Shown: positions 61,389-64,000 of the stretch, piece by piece | How the letters are laid out: the number at the start of each line of letters is the position of its first letter | Position numbering within the stretch: position 1 is the first letter of the stretch | NCBI GenBank assembly: GCA_963693285.1 | Contig: OY848917.1 | Span: forward strand, 33,739,245 to 33,803,244 | Source of the DNA: Xestospongia muta | Lineage: Eukaryota > Porifera > Demospongiae > Haplosclerida > Petrosiidae | DNA length: 64,000 bases | Direction: 5' to 3' | The notes under the pieces: model-generated | The model's database searches: none | Told to the model about the DNA's origin: nothing | What the model saw: the letters and a program-made list of their open reading frames with translations, nothing else | Made by a program: the position numbers and the translations under genes

Positions 61389-61787
61389 ATGGCTGTAAAA
61401 GCAATTGCCGCATTAGCTTCAATTGATGATATCTTAGAAGTTCCTGGCAAGGTGAAGGACAAATGGACTCAGATATCAGCTGGACGTGGACGCCACAGTC
61501 TTACTCTTGGTGAACCAAATGACAAAGATATAGTCCTCTACCAAGAAGACGTTCGTAAAGGCTATGAGTATTTTGGTAAGGTCACTCATACATTCTCCTA
61601 TAGATGCAAATCTGGAGAAGAAATCACTGCAGTTCTGGCTTATGATAAATGGAGTGATGATACAGGAGGAAATCCTGAGAAAAAAAGTGGAGGAGTTGGT
61701 CAAAAAGAGGTGTCCATTGAAGTCACCTCTCAATACATGCGTGGATTTCACTTCAAGTTTATCGTTTATGGAAAACGTAGGAATTAA
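61389..61787 (+). CDS. MBF2 / salivary-secreted-peptide-like small protein
   Basis: 132 residues from the ATG at 61389, eight bases after a good splice acceptor ('ttatag' at 61380), so a non-coding 5' exon probably lies upstream. The body follows the pattern of the MBF2 family (also called probable salivary secreted peptide) known mainly from arthropods: an early LTLGEPNDKDIVLYQEDV segment (family: LxLGxRxxGDxLVYxExV), a central TYRCKSGEEITAVLAYDKW-type strand region, and a closing GGVGQKEVSIEVTSQYMRGF then IVYGK (family: GGxGxxxVTIxxxSQRGxGxxFxIxIYGR). Most arthropod members have a signal peptide; this one does not show a clear one (MAVKAIAALASIDDILEVPG). Only one Cys is present. The family match is by pattern recognition and is not proven. 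Confidence 0.6.
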   Translation: MAVKAIAALASIDDILEVPGKVKDKWTQISAGRGRHSLTLGEPNDKDIVLYQEDVRKGYEYFGKVTHTFSYRCKSGEEITAVLAYDKWSDDTGGNPEKKSGGVGQKEVSIEVTSQYMRGFHFKFIVYGKRRN

Positions 61788-62587
61788 TGTCAGTGGCTGT
61801 TATATGATTTATGCAACTTCAATATCTTATTTTTAGGACATTTTAGTAAACATTGTTAGGTCAATGTTGCATAAATATATTGTTTTCTATAATTTTTATT
61901 ATCTGTATTAGTCATTATCGTTACTGTTATGATCAATTATTGTACAAATTATATTCTGTTTATGTAATGTTGTATTATACTACTATCCTAGGCATTTTAT
62001 GATCATTTTGTATTTTTAACATTTTCACAAATATTTACACCTACTCATATATGATGTACAGTCACATTAGCTCTTAGAAAAATATAATCTTCTGTCATCT
62101 CTTCATATTATAAAATTGATGCTTGGGTTTAAACCTGCCACCTATAAATATTAGTCTATACTTACATGTACACAAATTACTGTAAATACATGTATTCACT
62201 AGGAATCCACCTACTCTCTCCTACAATAATTTCACTAATTTTATAAAAAACATACAAGTCCATACTGAAGTAATAAGTCATTTCTATTTTCTGAAAATAC
62301 AGTAAGGTTTGGTTCAAGTATGTCTCTGTCTTAAACTCATTTATTGCTGCTTGGATGTATTGTCATTAGGAAAGGCTATTCTACTATTATTATTATTATT
62401 CTACAAGATGTTTTTTCTCTTTCCTTTCAATTAGTTAGTATTTACAGTAGATTAGTTTAAATGGTAAATACATTACAAACAATAAAGTGCATCATTTTAC
62501 TTCTTACCAGTGAACATTGTGGCAGAGACTACAGTATAGTTGTCACAGTGTTCACTGGTAGAATGTTTCAGGCTTGAAATGGTTGAC
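61788..62587. other. 3' flank and intergenic, no gene seen
   Basis: AT-rich; probable 3' untranslated region of the MBF2-like gene at its start. A short (TTA)n run lies near 62388. Nothing else recognised. Confidence 0.5.
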
Positions 62588-62785
62588 TTACATGTTATAT
62601 TTGGAGTCGGCACTAAGAACTCTAGAAGATCCAACCACATTAGCAATATCACTACTATCTATAGTAATAGCTGGATGCTTAGCCATAGGAGGATCAATAT
62701 TCTCTGTCTCATCATCAGGATCAGTCTCACTGGCACTGCTGGGATCTTCATGAGTGCTGCTGCTGCTGCTAGTCATATTATCTAA
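62588..62785 (-). CDS. Possible last exon of an acidic Ser-rich protein
   Basis: An open frame of about 65 codons after a likely acceptor ('atattag' on the minus strand, exon from about 62783) reads DNMTSSSSSTHEDPSSASET and continues acidic (DPDDETENIDPP) to a stop at 62588. A compatible upstream exon piece ending ...VRVEDTTTT with donor GTAAAAA lies at 62841-62875, but no start codon was found for it. No family recognised; it may be the 3' part of a gene whose start lies elsewhere, or chance. Confidence 0.3.
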   Translation of the reverse strand, partial: LDNMTSSSSSTHEDPSSASETDPDDETENIDPPMAKHPAITIDSSDIANVVGSSRVLSADSKYNM

Positions 62786-63242
62786 TATTACAGTTAATTT
62801 TTTATAATTAGCCTATTTTATTTTGTTGTTAATTTTTTTACCTGTTGTAGTAGTATCCTCTACTCTCACACTCTTTAAAATATTTAAAGAGTGACATAAT
62901 TATGATAACGTTACTCAATGGCTTCTAAAACACGTGTAATCAGGTGTGGTCTTAATTAATCTACTACAAACCACACCTACTAAAATTAATTTGTACGGTA
63001 TGTGTAAATTGATGGGTCTACACAGCAGTTTAAACAAAACTAGTAAGCTGTTTATAACATTATATACATGTAGCTATTTGTTTTCTTTCCATGATAGCCT
63101 TTGTGGCAAAGTTGTAATTTGGCTAGGGGGTGCTTCAGCACTGTGAACCCCCCCTGGATATGTTCCTGATATATTCACACACAAACATGCACACACATGA
63201 AGTAAACAAACATGTTCATTTATACATATCATAACCTAGTTA

Positions 63243-64000
63243 CAAAATATTAGCAACCACTCTAGAACCAATAGTTTTATGTCCTTCCCGTAAAAATCTT
63301 TGCTGGATTTCTAGTGGAAAATCTGTATTCTATGTTAAAGTCACATAGTATCCTCCTTTGGTATCAGCACCTAATTATATCATAAATGTGGGTGTGGTCA
63401 CTTAGTAACTTACTTCCAGTAGTGACACTATACAAGTTACATCACACGTTCTAAAGTCTAGGACAGCATTTACATAAATAGCATATGTCATAATGTCAAT
63501 CTCCTTCTCCTTATTTTAATATGTATACCTATAATGTAATACAAGTGCATGTCATCAGGTTGACCTTTATCATCAACATATGATATTGTCAATATTATAG
63601 GAGCCTACCATTTCTAACATTTCAGGATCATCAAAAATGTCAGCTCTATTAATAAACAAAGTTAACAAACCACACTTTCAACACCCACCTAATCAAATAA
63701 TCATAACCTCAATACAATGATGTCATCATGATATCATCTGCTTAGCTAGTAATAAGTGCTCTCTTGTCTGAGGCATCTGTCCATCTGTAGCAGCAACAAC
63801 TAAAATTGCACCATCAATTTGAGTAAGCTCCTACAAATTGAAATTAATTACTATTAATTAAATCTTAAAGCTATCATATCATAGGACAATCTATATACAT
63901 AAGCATAATAATGATTAGGGTTGTCATATTCCAAATGAGCTGTTGCTATGGTGATACCCCTTGCTCTCTCTTCTGAAGCATTGTCAATGTCTGCATAAGA
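63243..64000 (-). pseudogene. Mitochondrial EF-Tu second copy, decayed and cut by window edge
   Basis: Minus-strand pieces match the functional gene at 57612 exon by exon and keep the intron sequences between them, so this is an unprocessed duplicate: last exon (63243-63370, ...GHKTIGSRVVANIL), exon 10 remnant (63413-63530), scraps of exon 9 (about 63550), exon 7 (63605-63690), exon 6 (63740-63830) and exon 5 (63880 to the edge). The 331-base exon carrying domain 2 is absent, and small insertions and deletions break the frame (for example 'tgagtaagctcc' near 63822). The start lies beyond the window. Confidence 0.85.

Noticed and set aside
61476..61836. Overlapping frames at 61476-61751 (minus) and 61564-61836 (plus)
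   Set aside because: Shadows of the MBF2-like gene, without start context or splice support.

Overview
Organism: the window is AT-rich animal DNA with many short introns (about 45-60 bases), intact GT/AG splice sites, polyadenylated-style single genes and dense decayed repeats. A SAMHD1 orthologue, nuclear genes for mitochondrial uS12m and EF-Tu, a UDP-glucuronosyltransferase family and an EF-hand family place it in Metazoa; the overall look (compact introns, AT-richness, P2X7-ballast-like and THAP transposon proteins) suggests a sponge or another early-branching animal. That placement is inference.

Left two thirds (1-41456): a decayed tandem array of a four-gene cassette in the order EF-hand gene (minus strand), UDP-glucuronosyltransferase-like gene (plus), secreted four-cysteine-repeat gene (plus), SAMHD1 (plus). 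EF-hand genes lie at 655, 12897, 24695 and 29414 and are all open. The transferase copies are all broken. Two of five large copies of the cysteine-repeat gene (14402 and 17306) are fully open when spliced (10 exons, 254 residues); the others are broken. SAMHD1 exists as scattered exon fragments in the early units and as one complete 16-exon gene (37201-41456, 642 residues) in the last unit. The SAMHD1 fragments carry huge TC microsatellites at the place where the intact gene has only a short polypyrimidine tract. A gypsy-type retroelement core (30972-32820), an inverted pair of TTAACCTCGCTG-ended elements and several MITEs interrupt the array.

42557-54120: two further SAMHD1 copies on the minus strand. 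One is a broken 3' part; the other (44624-54120) is open over 14 exons, encodes 556 residues and lacks the SAM domain. Its 6.6-kb third intron holds a tandem duplication of about 0.9 kb, and inside that a complete 4.6-kb DNA transposon (48573-53194) with 215-base inverted repeats and TTAA target duplications. The transposon has two convergent genes: a THAP-domain transposase of 812 residues and, unexpectedly, a 208-residue protein with the zinc-binding cytoplasmic 'ballast' domain otherwise known from the P2X7 receptor. This is the most interesting item in the window.

54121-64000: ordinary nuclear genes. Mitochondrial ribosomal protein uS12m (56547-56960) and mitochondrial EF-Tu (57612-59402) are neighbours on the minus strand; a broken second EF-Tu copy runs off the right edge. 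At 61389-61787 is a small open gene whose C-terminal half resembles the MBF2 / salivary secreted peptide family best known from arthropods.
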